Origin: Lentimonas sp. CC4 | GTDB lineage: Bacteria > Verrucomicrobiota > Verrucomicrobiia > Opitutales > Coraliomargaritaceae | Assembly (NCBI RefSeq): GCF_902728235.1 | Contig: NZ_CACVBO010000001.1 | Location: 3,248,001-3,312,000 of the forward strand | DNA: 64,000 bases | Reading direction: 5' to 3' | Part shown: piece after piece, positions 29,496 through 43,051 of the stretch | Position numbering within the stretch: the first letter of the stretch is position 1 | Layout of the letters: every line of letters begins with the position of its first letter | Translations under genes and position numbers: made by a program | The notes under the pieces: generated by a model | Told to the model about the DNA's origin: nothing | Databases searched by the model: none | Seen by the model: only the letters and a program-made list of their open reading frames with translations

Positions 29496-30976
29496 ACCCT
29501 CGACATGCGCGACTCGGACAGACTATTCACGCCGATCAAACCGAACCCCAGCGCATAAATGGCAACAAATGGTATCAGCGCATATTGCTCCATATAGACA
29601 AGCGCAGCAATCGTGACGGCACAATACAATGACAGAAAAACCTCCAACTGTGGCACCCAAGTGCGCTTCACCAAGTATTCCTTAAGCAACTTTTCGCCCG
29701 ACTTAGGCGTGCGCACAAATGTATTATCATTCCCAAAGGCACCTTGTAAGACCGCATTCGCATTCGACAGACATATCCCAAAACCAACCAAAAGAAGAAA
29801 CGGCAAGCGCACCACCCGAGACTTCCAACTCTCGGGATGTATACAATACTGACAAATGATATAGCCCACACTCGGACCGACGGCAACTGGCAATAGCAGC
29901 CAGAAAAAGAAGTCAGATCGATAGTGCGCAAGCCCATCCTGAAAGTTAAGAACCAACGGCAATAACAACAGCGCCAAAATCGCCATCAAAAAGTGCAGCC
30001 CATATTGAGTCAAATGCACCGTGCCCTCGATCTTCTGCACAAAAGGAATCGGAGCACGCCACAGACGAGGTAAAGTCTTACGCGCCGTCTGTATCGAACC
30101 CTTTGCCCAGCGATACTGCTGACTTTTAAAGGCACTATACGTTTCAGGCAATTCAGCTGGCACCAGTAAATCCGGGAGATAGCGAAACTTCCACCCACCC
30201 AACTGTGCACGATATGACAGGTCCAAATCTTCCGTAATCGTATCATGCTGCCAACCGCCAGACTCCTCGATCGCAGTGCGCCTCCAGACGCCGGCCGTCC
30301 CACAGAAATTCATAAAAAGGCCATTCTGATTCCTCGCGGTCTGCTCAACGACAAAGTGGCCATCCACCCCCATCGCCTGTGCCCGTGTGAGCCATGACTT
30401 CTCCTGGTTAATATGATCCCAGCGCGCCTGCACCAGACCACAACGCTCATCCTCCCACAAGTGCGGTAAGGTCCGAATCAAAAAATCCTTCGGTGGAATG
30501 AAATCACTATCAAAAATCGCAATGTATTCGCCATTACAAACCGCCATGCCCGCCTCCAACGCACCGGCCTTATAACCGACACGATCATCCCGGCGAAACA
30601 CTGAGATCATATAACCTGCTTCCCTTAGCTCAGTTGCTACCTGATCGACCAACGCACAGGTCTCATCATCGGAATCATCCAGAATTTGAATTTCGTGCAG
30701 TGCCTGCGGATATTCAATCGCCGCGACCGCTCGAATCACACGCTCGGCCACATTGATTTCATTATACAACGGAATCTGCGTCGTCACAACGGGCAACAAA
30801 TCCGGCGTGTTAAACCGATCCGCATACTTCAGTTCACAGGCTTCGTTTGCAACTCTGCCAGACTTCATCTTCCGCAAAAATAAATACACCATGAAGTAGG
30901 TATTTAACCCGTAAAGAAGTAAGAAGAAGCTGCAGATCGTGCATGCCACTAAGATAAAAATACTGAAATAACTCAT
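29492..30976 (-). CDS. Cellulose-synthase-like family 2 glycosyltransferase
   Basis: A 494-residue membrane GT2. An N-terminal helix is followed by TTQIPLYNEINVAERV, ILDDSDDET, the IAIFDSDF (DxD) metal site, the TEDLDLSYRA acceptor Asp and QQYRWAKGS (QxxRW). Two or more helix pairs follow in the C-terminal third. This is the processive or semi-processive glucomannan/cellulose-synthase-like class. It sits between the NAD(P)/polyferredoxin gene and the GT fusion, overlapping the latter by four bases, so the three are one translational unit. Product unknown; a glycolipid acceptor for arsenosugar is one option. Confidence 0.87.
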   Translation of the reverse strand: MSYFSIFILVACTICSFFLLLYGLNTYFMVYLFLRKMKSGRVANEACELKYADRFNTPDLLPVVTTQIPLYNEINVAERVIRAVAAIEYPQALHEIQILDDSDDETCALVDQVATELREAGYMISVFRRDDRVGYKAGALEAGMAVCNGEYIAIFDSDFIPPKDFLIRTLPHLWEDERCGLVQARWDHINQEKSWLTRAQAMGVDGHFVVEQTARNQNGLFMNFCGTAGVWRRTAIEESGGWQHDTITEDLDLSYRAQLGGWKFRYLPDLLVPAELPETYSAFKSQQYRWAKGSIQTARKTLPRLWRAPIPFVQKIEGTVHLTQYGLHFLMAILALLLLPLVLNFQDGLAHYRSDFFFWLLLPVAVGPSVGYIICQYCIHPESWKSRVVRLPFLLLVGFGICLSNANAVLQGAFGNDNTFVRTPKSGEKLLKEYLVKRTWVPQLEVFLSLYCAVTIAALVYMEQYALIPFVAIYALGFGLIGVNSLSESRMSRV

Positions 30977-31004
30977 AAAATAAGTGCGAACACCAGGCCG
31001 CTCA

Positions 31005-33269
31005 TCATTGCTTTTTGTTTAAATATTTATCGACCGGTGACAGCTCATGTATTTCCTGCATTCGCACTGGCGAGGCCTGCAGCGAATCATACACCACACC
31101 GCCCTTGCCGTCAAACCGACCAAAGCTCAGAACACCCGTCGGGCACGACTGGACACAGGCGGAACAACGCACACACTCGGGGTCTTCCATCGGTATCCCC
31201 TTGTTCGCAAAGTTCATGACATCGATCCCCTGGTGACAAACCGTCGTGCACACATTACACGAGATACACTTCTTCTTCTCCGCGAAAATACGATACTGTG
31301 AGAAACGCGCATAGATGTGCATCAAAGCCGCTAACGGACACGCAAAGCGACACCACACACGCCCAGAAAAGTGGAAGTAAAACGCGACTCCAAAGACGCC
31401 AGCTAACCACACATCCACCGCATATTTCCAATTCAACACAGGAATCCCCGACAAAATCGCGTTAAAGATCTGAGCTGCAAAATTCCCATCAGGCATCACC
31501 CACCCCACGATGCGGAACCCCATCATCACAAACGCCACAGCCAGTATCACTTGCCCTAGCATATTAAACTTATTCCAAAAAGGACCGTGCGGCATCTTAT
31601 GGCGATGTGCATCGCCCAGTGTTTCGGCCAGTGCACCGCAACTGCAAATCCAGCCGCAATACGCCCCTTTACCCCACTTCCAAACAATGAACGGGATGAA
31701 TACAAACGTCTGAATAAAACCAAGAATCAACCATCCCCACAACGGTTCCGAGGTGAACCAGTTATACACAAACAGAGGCCACGCGAGAATTAGACCAAAG
31801 GAACGCCAATACTCTCCATTCGGCCAAAACCAATCTCCGATAAGACCGCCGACTCCAGACTCCCACCAACCCAAGGCACCAAACCAAGGTAGTAAAATCC
31901 AAGGCAATAGAAACAGCGGTATAATTTGAAACAGCGACAGCGACAGCGTCTGCAACTTCACATACGGAGTGCGGCGTCGCTTAATACGACGTATCCCAAA
32001 TGCCACGACACAGATGCAATACGCCAGCGAATAGTAAAAGCCCGGTTGGTTCATCGCACCGCGAATATGACTTAGCACATTTCGCGGATTATCCACCTGC
32101 GCTTGTAGCAAACCTCCGAGCGAAGTCACCCACCACGCCATTTTACCAGGACTCAACTGCGTCAACCACAGCCCCTTCTGCCAGTGATAAAACACCATGA
32201 ATGCGATAAAGAATGCGATTAAACTGCCCCACACCTTCGGCGTCCAATCACCGGTCACAGGGATCTTCGATTTACGAAAGAAATCCAACGGAGGTTCTCG
32301 CCCAATCAGCGTATAAACGACATCGTTCGCCACAGTGCTGTCGACCGTATCCTCACCAGAGACAAGCACCGAGTCCTCATTGATTTCCTTTAGATTCGTG
32401 CCCATATAGAGCGCCAACTTACCGTCGTCCGCCAACGCTTGCACGCGCTCCACATTCTCAGGCTTTGCTCGTGAAAATTCGCGCTTGCGATAGCTCAACG
32501 AAACCATCGCCCCTGCCTCGACCAAAGCCACGGCAGCCTCTAAAGCCGAATCACCACCACCGACGACCATCACATTCTGGCCAGTCAACTCAGTCGCATC
32601 GATCAACCTATTCGAAACTTTATCCAAGGTCTCACCAGGCACATTCAGTTTACGAAAATTTCCAGTGCGCCCGATCGCCACGATGACACGCTGAGCCTTC
32701 ACGGACTCCCCTTCGGTAAACTCGACTTCCAGCACGCCACTGTTTCGGCTAATATGCTGCACCTTTGCACGTGTCGTTTCGATCTCATGCGCGGTTTGCT
32801 GTGCCTTCAACTCATTCAGCAAGTCCTCTTTCACGTCCGCCTTAAAATGCAGTTCGCCTGCATTTTTCATTTCAGTCGGGTAAGTATAAATCGGCTTCTT
32901 CCGTGGAAAGTTATGAATCGTCGAAAAGCTTTCATCTGCTTCATAAATGACAAAATTGAGCCCTGCCTTCTTCGCTTCGATGGCTGCCGACATGCCAGAC
33001 ACCCCTGCCCCGACAATCACTAAATCATAGACATTGGCACTCGTGCCCGCTCCAGCCTTGAAGTCCGACTCCTCTAAGATCGCTGCCACCGCCTTGGCTC
33101 CTGTGTCGGCCGAAAATTTCAACAACGGCACGCCCGTCAAATCACCAACAACGCGCACACCTTTCACATTCGTGCGACCGTCCTCATTGACCTCGGGACC
33201 TTTTTCAATGCCTCCGGCAGGCCATTTGGTATGGAGCCAATACGTGTAACGGGAGATTAAATTCGGCAT
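31005..33269 (-). CDS. Thioredoxin-reductase-like / NosR-NapH-type polyferredoxin fusion
   Basis: A 754-residue fusion. Residues of about 80-330 form an FAD/NAD(P) oxidoreductase (DLVIVGAGVSGMSAAI, then VMVVGGGDSALEAAV). From about residue 345 come six or so hydrophobic helices with the NapH/NosR-like cysteine motifs YCGWICSCGALAE and WCRFACPLAALM. Two 4Fe-4S clusters follow (CISCNVCTTVC and CVRCSACVQSC, each followed by a distal Cys-Pro or Cys). It may move electrons between NAD(P)H and the membrane or periplasm. Placement inside the arsenosugar operon suggests it supplies reducing power there; this is inference. Confidence 0.8.
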   Translation of the reverse strand: MPNLISRYTYWLHTKWPAGGIEKGPEVNEDGRTNVKGVRVVGDLTGVPLLKFSADTGAKAVAAILEESDFKAGAGTSANVYDLVIVGAGVSGMSAAIEAKKAGLNFVIYEADESFSTIHNFPRKKPIYTYPTEMKNAGELHFKADVKEDLLNELKAQQTAHEIETTRAKVQHISRNSGVLEVEFTEGESVKAQRVIVAIGRTGNFRKLNVPGETLDKVSNRLIDATELTGQNVMVVGGGDSALEAAVALVEAGAMVSLSYRKREFSRAKPENVERVQALADDGKLALYMGTNLKEINEDSVLVSGEDTVDSTVANDVVYTLIGREPPLDFFRKSKIPVTGDWTPKVWGSLIAFFIAFMVFYHWQKGLWLTQLSPGKMAWWVTSLGGLLQAQVDNPRNVLSHIRGAMNQPGFYYSLAYCICVVAFGIRRIKRRRTPYVKLQTLSLSLFQIIPLFLLPWILLPWFGALGWWESGVGGLIGDWFWPNGEYWRSFGLILAWPLFVYNWFTSEPLWGWLILGFIQTFVFIPFIVWKWGKGAYCGWICSCGALAETLGDAHRHKMPHGPFWNKFNMLGQVILAVAFVMMGFRIVGWVMPDGNFAAQIFNAILSGIPVLNWKYAVDVWLAGVFGVAFYFHFSGRVWCRFACPLAALMHIYARFSQYRIFAEKKKCISCNVCTTVCHQGIDVMNFANKGIPMEDPECVRCSACVQSCPTGVLSFGRFDGKGGVVYDSLQASPVRMQEIHELSPVDKYLNKKQ

Positions 33270-33302
33270 AGTTGATATAGGGGTAAAAGTCGTAAGTTCG
33301 GA

Positions 33303-33683
33303 TCAATCCTTCAATCCGGCGGTAGTTAGCGCCAGATCAACACGCTCGATCAATGTGGTGATGTCTGCCGAATCATTAATAGACGCTGCATTCAATAACA
33401 CATCTAGCTTGCCCGCATCTGATATGAAAATCGCTGGTAATGGTTCAGCAGCTAGGCTCGGATACTTCGCACTTAGTTCATTGCGATGCAATGCTTCCAA
33501 GGCCACGGGAAGCTGATCCAAGTAGGACTTCCACTCATCCTCCATGCGCGTCATCCCATACGTAATACGGCACAACTGACATTCATAGGTTTCCGGTGAC
33601 AACGCTTTATGAACCGAGGACGACAGTGCATTAAAAAAGCCGCTATCAGCATTATAAACGAGGATCAGTTTAGTGTCAGGCAT
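33303..33683 (-). CDS. Small CxxC protein (thioredoxin-like hypothetical)
   Basis: A 126-residue protein beginning LILVYNADSGFFNAL, with a CQLCRITYG motif near residue 36 that gives a CxxC pair, and an IFISDAG strand later. I recall homologues described only as hypothetical, with the same 'YNADSG ... C.LC..T.G' pattern. The fold may be thioredoxin-like. It lies 33 bp from each neighbour in the operon, next to the redox fusion protein, so a redox or metal-handling role is plausible but unproven. Confidence 0.6.
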   Translation of the reverse strand: MPDTKLILVYNADSGFFNALSSSVHKALSPETYECQLCRITYGMTRMEDEWKSYLDQLPVALEALHRNELSAKYPSLAAEPLPAIFISDAGKLDVLLNAASINDSADITTLIERVDLALTTAGLKD

Positions 33684-33715
33684 GGCTTATGAGTGTTCAA
33701 ATTCCGGTAGAAGCA

Positions 33716-34450
33716 CTACTTCGACGCATTGAGCGACCAATCGTAGTCGATCCACTTGACTGATTGTTTCACATCTAGCTTCGAAGCACGATAACGATTT
33801 AAATACTCTGCAGGGCTCTTCACTCCGAAATCATCTGCATACCATTTGAACAATTCCGAATACGCGGTCGATCTCGACCCAGTATTCACTCGCGCAGCAC
33901 GACGACTCTCAGCAAACAAACGCGTCTGCTCATCAAGCTGCTGATCGAGACGCTCGCCGACATATGGCTCCGCTCGCAATGGCGGACAACTTTCACTCGC
34001 GCAATTCACTGCAAAATGAATACGTGGATCAAAATATGCCTTCAGTAAAATTCCTTTTTCAACATGATCTAAGCTTACCTTAGCACCGCTGAGCGAAATG
34101 TATTTCTTTTTAAAGACGCTAAATGGCAGCAACCCGATTTCCTTCACGGACTTTAATGGATAATGGTCTAAAACCGCCTGTAACATCGCCGCATTATATA
34201 CGTTAATATAAAATGCCTTTTGCTCTGCGCGTTGCAGTTTTTGCACATCTACCTTTGACCAATCAGTGAGCACTGAATTAAGAGCCTGCACGTCCGACGA
34301 ATTTGCCACCCAAGACTCATAAGCAACGCCATCATCCTTCACATATCTTTGCAGTAACTCAGCATACGTCCCTGAAGTTTCATTACTTGCGTTTAGCAGT
34401 CCCAACGCTCCGAAAATCCCTAGGCATATCATTATATATTTCATAAGCAC
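33716..34450 (-). CDS. DUF547 domain protein, exported
   Basis: A 244-residue protein with a signal peptide (ends near LLNASNE) and a DUF547 domain: KAFYINVYNAAMLQAVLDHYP, then ISLSGAKVSLDHVEKGIL, then HFAVNCASESCPPLRAEPY, ending in AEYLNRYR. DUF547 contains a cysteine-peptidase/transglutaminase-like core, with the Cys in NCAS and a His upstream. DUF547 genes recur beside TIGR04282/TIGR04283 genes in marine bacteria, which supports a shared pathway; the reaction is unknown. Confidence 0.82.
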   Translation of the reverse strand: MLMKYIMICLGIFGALGLLNASNETSGTYAELLQRYVKDDGVAYESWVANSSDVQALNSVLTDWSKVDVQKLQRAEQKAFYINVYNAAMLQAVLDHYPLKSVKEIGLLPFSVFKKKYISLSGAKVSLDHVEKGILLKAYFDPRIHFAVNCASESCPPLRAEPYVGERLDQQLDEQTRLFAESRRAARVNTGSRSTAYSELFKWYADDFGVKSPAEYLNRYRASKLDVKQSVKWIDYDWSLNASK

Positions 34451-34463
34451 GAATCTCTAATAA

Positions 34464-35267
34464 TTAATTAAGTGGCAATTCACGCGCACCTGGTGGCACT
34501 GAAAAATCTACCTTTGATAAAGTGGTAAAATGAATATTAGAAACCACTCCGGTTCCCTTCGGGGCATCGCCCACGACTGCATGTGCGGCAGCATCCCAAT
34601 GCCAGAGCTCGTAGCGAGTCGACATCTGCACACCATCGACATTCATGTAATCGAAATACTCAATAATCGAAGGCGTCGGCGTTGCTTTCTCTAAATCCTT
34701 ACCATAGGTCACGATGTAGGACATCGCATCAACCAACTTTGTTTTTGGATCAATATAGAAACGATACCAATCGTCTGGAGTATCTCCCATATTTTCGCCG
34801 AAAGTCTGAAACACTGTTTCATATTTTTGCCCATCGACCTGCACTGATTGTAGGTCGCTTAAATGAATGCCGTCTCCCTTCATTTTGAATGGCGCCATCA
34901 TAAACCATGGCCACGTCAGCACATGAAAACGCCCTTTAGAAGCTGCCGAATCTGCAGGACTCACCCACGCGGTGTTTCCATCAAATAGTATCGAGACACC
35001 ATCTTTTCGATCATAGCGAGCGCGTGGCCCATGTGCTTCGAACGTAAAAGTGCCATCGACGATGGTCTTACCTCCAAATGCGATTGCAACATCCGCAACC
35101 ACCACTTCTTTGCCCCACCAAGCTCGTAGTCCATGCGACTCTTGTGTCGCATCGACGAGCGCCTCAACTTTTGGTTCAATGGCCGACGCCGCCTGCGCGG
35201 AACCAACAAACGAAGTTAGACCAATTCCTAATGTAAGCACTAGATGATGCACTATTTTGAATCTCAT
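34464..35267 (-). CDS. Exported protein of DUF6503-like type
   Basis: A 267-residue protein starting at 35267 (MRFKIVHHLVLTLGIGLTSF), with a signal peptide ending near AQAASA. The mature part is rich in beta strands with aromatic patches (DGVSILFDGNTAWVSP, WYRFYIDPKTKLVDAM, YFDYMNVDGVQMSTRYELWHW), the pattern of lipoprotein-carrier/outer-membrane-lipoprotein-sorting folds such as DUF6503. The frame opens at 35399 but that part is unlike a leader. It lies 13 bp before the DUF547 gene in the operon. No catalytic residues recognised. Confidence 0.6.
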   Translation of the reverse strand: MRFKIVHHLVLTLGIGLTSFVGSAQAASAIEPKVEALVDATQESHGLRAWWGKEVVVADVAIAFGGKTIVDGTFTFEAHGPRARYDRKDGVSILFDGNTAWVSPADSAASKGRFHVLTWPWFMMAPFKMKGDGIHLSDLQSVQVDGQKYETVFQTFGENMGDTPDDWYRFYIDPKTKLVDAMSYIVTYGKDLEKATPTPSIIEYFDYMNVDGVQMSTRYELWHWDAAAHAVVGDAPKGTGVVSNIHFTTLSKVDFSVPPGARELPLN

Positions 35268-35349
35268 GCCGATAGGAACAATGGTCAGTCTCTTTATTCC
35301 ACGAATACTTTCAGCGTTACTAAGCTTATTCTCCTCGTGAACAATACAC

Positions 35350-36330
35350 CTACACTGTAGCACCGCCGCAGCTGGAACCTTGTCCTGCGGTGCAGCCATA
35401 ACAGTGAGTCCCTGTCAGAATCGGTAGCGCCACCCAATCCGTAAAGTTCACGTCCCAAACCTTCAACGGATTAGTTCGTTCTCGGTGTTGCAGGCCAAGT
35501 TGTTGATTAAAATCACAGTCATACACACGCCCCTCCCAATCGACGTTGATCGTATCACGGCACATGAGCCCCGAAACCGATGACGGGTTAAAGTTGTCGA
35601 GCAACAACTGCATGTAATCGGCATACTCCCCTTGGCGCTTTAAATATGAGGTAAAACGTGCAATCGGCATATTGGTGATCGCATATAAATTGTTAAAGGT
35701 AATGTCGAAATGTGCTTTCAGCTCCCGCTTGTAATCGGCCTCCAGCTCACCCTGCTCCGGAGGCAAACTCGCGCCGTTTGGATTATACACCAAGTCCAGC
35801 GTCAACTTTGGATCTGTGCCATAGCCCAAAGCATTCAAAGTCTGCAGCGCCTTAATACTCGAATCAAACACACCATCGCCGCGTTGCTCATTCACATTCT
35901 TCGGGCAGTAGCACGGCATCGACGCGACAATCTCGACCCCCTGCTCGGTATGAAAGTCGGCCACCCACTCAAAACCTGGTTCGTTTAAGATCGTCAAATT
36001 ACAACGATCCATCACCCGCTTTCCCATCGCCCGAATACGCTGCACCATATGGCGAAAGTCGGGAATCATCTCGGGCGTGCCTCCAGTCAAATCAACCACT
36101 TCGATATCGGTGTTCACTAGCCACTCAAGGATGCGATCGACCGTTTCCCGCGTCATAATTTCCTTACGTCGCGGGCCCGCATTGACATGGCAATGCACGC
36201 AAGTCAAATTGCACAACTTGCCAATATTCACCTGTAAGACGCGAGGCGCCTGACGGGTCAGTTCAAGCCGATGCTCGACAAGGGTTGTTTCAAAAGAAGG
36301 TATATTTAGCAAAGCGCCGGACATGGGCAT
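35350..36330 (-). CDS. arsS: Arsenosugar biosynthesis radical SAM enzyme ArsS
   Basis: A 326-residue radical SAM protein with CNLTCVHC (Cys 40, 44, 47) binding the Fe-S cluster. It has VVDLTGGTPEMIPDF (the GGE-like SAM motif), and C-terminal cysteines in CRDTINVDWEGRVYDCDF. A family-specific tail (CYGCTAGQGSSCGG) follows. Some relatives carry selenocysteine in the tail; here cysteine is coded and no in-frame TGA is present. ArsS adds the 5'-deoxyadenosyl group to methylated arsenic to make the arsenosugar skeleton. It is the first gene of the presumed operon. Confidence 0.9.
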   Translation of the reverse strand: MPMSGALLNIPSFETTLVEHRLELTRQAPRVLQVNIGKLCNLTCVHCHVNAGPRRKEIMTRETVDRILEWLVNTDIEVVDLTGGTPEMIPDFRHMVQRIRAMGKRVMDRCNLTILNEPGFEWVADFHTEQGVEIVASMPCYCPKNVNEQRGDGVFDSSIKALQTLNALGYGTDPKLTLDLVYNPNGASLPPEQGELEADYKRELKAHFDITFNNLYAITNMPIARFTSYLKRQGEYADYMQLLLDNFNPSSVSGLMCRDTINVDWEGRVYDCDFNQQLGLQHRERTNPLKVWDVNFTDWVALPILTGTHCYGCTAGQGSSCGGATV

Positions 36331-36389
36331 AGGAAAGCACAGATCTGCTAATTATTCCAGCATCCACCTAGAAATCTGAGATTCTATCC

Positions 36390-36415
36390 GTAGGGACCGT
36401 GCTTGGAGACTGTCC
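36390..36415 (+). repeat. GTAG-headed REP upstream of arsS
   Basis: GTAG followed by GGACCGTGC, a TT loop and a diverged right arm ending GTCC. It shares the head but not the stem with the REP at 28199. Confidence 0.55.
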
Positions 36416-36442
36416 TCAAAATAGAGATATAACGATTTCAGA

Positions 36443-36545
36443 CGTCATAATCGTAATCTTACTCCTAATCCTAATCCTCTCAGCAGCTCCGCAAGGCCTT
36501 TCATTACAACGTTTAGATTATGATGAAGAGAAGATTAAGAGCGCA
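36443..36545. repeat. Inverted AATCCTAATCC-word element
   Basis: The left arm has AATCGTAATCTTACTCCTAA and continues TCCTAATCC; the right arm has GATTATGATGAAGAGAAG then ATTAAGAG, the inverse. About 100 bp. It lies in the region before arsS, between it and the end of the Gfo/Idh gene. Confidence 0.7.
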
Positions 36546-36577
36546 GCAGCCAGACAAACAAAACCCGTATCCGAAGC

Positions 36578-37612
<1,035 letters not shown>

Positions 37613-37616
37613 GATG

Positions 37617-37822
37617 GGAACGTTGAACATCGAACTTCGAACGTCCAACACCGAATTTGAAATCCCTCAAAAACCGATGTCTCTCGCTTCGAACGTCGAA
37701 GCGAGAGACACTGCCCAGGTAAATCTACAAGCGAAGAATCCGGATTCATCCATTCTAATTCAATGTTCAAAGTTGGACGTTCAATGTTCAACGTTCGAGC
37801 AGTTCAACGTTCGAACAACGCG
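37617..37822. repeat. Inverted GTTCAACGTTC-word element with central hairpin
   Basis: The left arm (37617-37660) reads GAACGTTGAACATCGAAC and so on; the right arm (37760-37822) reads the inverse (TTGGACGTTCAATGTTCAAC). In between, at 37678-37710, is a perfect 15 bp hairpin (arms TGTCTCTCGCTTCGA and its complement, loop ACG). The right arm runs into the end of the glycerophosphodiesterase gene and the left arm touches the Gfo/Idh start. Confidence 0.85.
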
Positions 37823-38559
37823 ACCAGCATGGCCGCCGGCTCATTGCTCGTGATCGAAGTCACCCCAAAGGTAGCAAACCGCCGCGCATCGGTCGCATCA
37901 TCCACCGTCCAGATATTCAACGCGAGATCCGCGCTCAAGATCGCATGCACCATCTCGCGATGAATCCCCGAGTGACAGCGTAAGCCCACACCATCCGCTC
38001 GAATCTCGATCAGCGTCTCCAACACATCATCGAGCTTCAGCTTCGAGCGCCCCAGCCAATTCGACTGCACATCGATCAGCCAATACGCATGCAGCTCAGG
38101 ACGCTGCTGCTTCAGCGATCGGATTACTTCGACATCAAACGCAATGATCGTGACCACCCGCAACTGAATCGTCGACGCATCCAAAACCTCCAACAGCGCT
38201 GGTAAAATCTCCACGCCCGTCTTCACCTCGATCAAGAGCTGCTTCCCACTCGGCGAAGCCGCCAACAGTTCACTCAATAGCGGAATACGTGACTCCTTAA
38301 ACTCCTCCCCCTTCCACGACCCGACATCCAATGCCTGCAAATCCGCATAACTGTGATTCTCAACACTCAGTAACTTGCCAGCCACCCGCTCCGTATCCGC
38401 ATCATGGATGCAGACCACCTGGCAATCCGCAGTCAGCCGCACGTCACATTCCACCCCATCCGCCCCCTGTCGCCAGGCCAGCTCAAACGCCGGCATCGTA
38501 TTTTCAGCGGCATCCGCCGAAGCACCACGATGGGCAATCACTTGAGGAGGCATGCTCAT
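37804..38559 (-). CDS. Glycerophosphodiester phosphodiesterase
   Basis: A 251-residue TIM-barrel GDPD: AHRGASADAAENTMPAF (catalytic His/Glu), GVECDVRLTADCQVVCIHD (Glu/Asp/His metal ligands), LLIEVKTG and the late LNIWTVDD. It releases glycerol-3-phosphate from glycerophosphodiesters. It lacks a signal peptide, so is probably cytoplasmic, of the UgpQ type. The last three codons and stop (FER then TGA) are made by the GTTCAACGTTC array, so the true C-terminus may have been replaced. Confidence 0.9.
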   Translation of the reverse strand: MSMPPQVIAHRGASADAAENTMPAFELAWRQGADGVECDVRLTADCQVVCIHDADTERVAGKLLSVENHSYADLQALDVGSWKGEEFKESRIPLLSELLAASPSGKQLLIEVKTGVEILPALLEVLDASTIQLRVVTIIAFDVEVIRSLKQQRPELHAYWLIDVQSNWLGRSKLKLDDVLETLIEIRADGVGLRCHSGIHREMVHAILSADLALNIWTVDDATDARRFATFGVTSITSNEPAAMLVALFER

Positions 38560-38624
38560 GCGAGAAAACTAGCCAAGTTCACAAAAAAATCGACCCAAAA
38601 CCGCCTCAATTCGAACTGAATGAC

Positions 38625-38790
38625 TACTACGAATCACACGAATCTGCGCGAATCTAAACAATTGGATGTATTACAATCTGGGACGCACGACTGATTGGAG
38701 TTTCAACCACAAACAACTCACAACCTCAGCCACTCCCCCTATTTCCATCACTCATTCGCGTAGATCCGCGTGATTCGTAGTTCAAATCTA
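38625..38790. repeat. Inverted CACGAATCTGCGCGAATC-word element
   Basis: The left arm (38625-38660) contains ACTACGAATCACACGAATC; the right arm (38751-38786) contains GCGTGATTCGTAGTTC, the inverse. Span about 165 bp. Confidence 0.75.
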
Positions 38791-38989
38791 AACCCGCGTC
38801 CATCTGCAGTTAAAAAAGTTAGAGCCCTCCCACTCTACATCACCCCATTTTTCGGATTTTCAGGTTTTCAGCATTGTTCCCCCTCCCTTCCGTCGCCAAC
38901 TTACCCGTCTTATTCATTCAGCGCCCACGGCACCTCTTCCAACTGAAAAGGCCCAGCGTTGAACCAGTCAAAATATTTCATTTCCACAA

Positions 38990-39035
38990 TTCGATGTTGG
39001 ACGTTCGACGTTCGACGTTCAAAGTTCCGCTTTTC
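38990..39035 (+). repeat. GTTCGACGTTC array just upstream of purL
   Basis: GATGTTGGACGTTCGACG and on to TTCGACGTTCAAAGTTCC, ending 16 bp before the purL ATG. It lies where a ribosome-binding or leader region would be expected. Confidence 0.8.
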
Positions 39036-39050
39036 TTCTTTTTTACTGCT

Positions 39051-42968
<3,918 letters not shown>

Positions 42969-42973
42969 GCCCC

Positions 42974-43034
42974 AGTCAGATCGGTCTGATCCGACCAATC
43001 AGACCGATCAAAAAAAACAATCAGACCGATCCCC
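42974..43034. repeat. CAGACCGATC-word array after purL
   Basis: An array of (C/T)AGACCGATC and GGTCTGATCC words starting 6 bp after the purL stop and ending 18 bp before the next gene start. Related arrays lie at 43680-43720 and 43877-43925. Confidence 0.8.
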
Positions 43035-43051
43035 AACCAACCCCGAAGAAA

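Larger units (their letters stand above)
38560..39050. other. Repeat-bearing region between glycerophosphodiesterase and purL
   Basis: No gene seen. It holds the inverted CGAATC-word element (38625-38790), an AT-rich stretch (38800-38880) that could carry the purL promoter, and a GTTCGACGTTC array just before the purL start. Confidence 0.55.

Noticed and set aside
35350-36330. Possible selenocysteine in ArsS.
   Set aside because: The tail codes cysteines and no in-frame TGA occurs before the stop; no SECIS-like hairpin needed.
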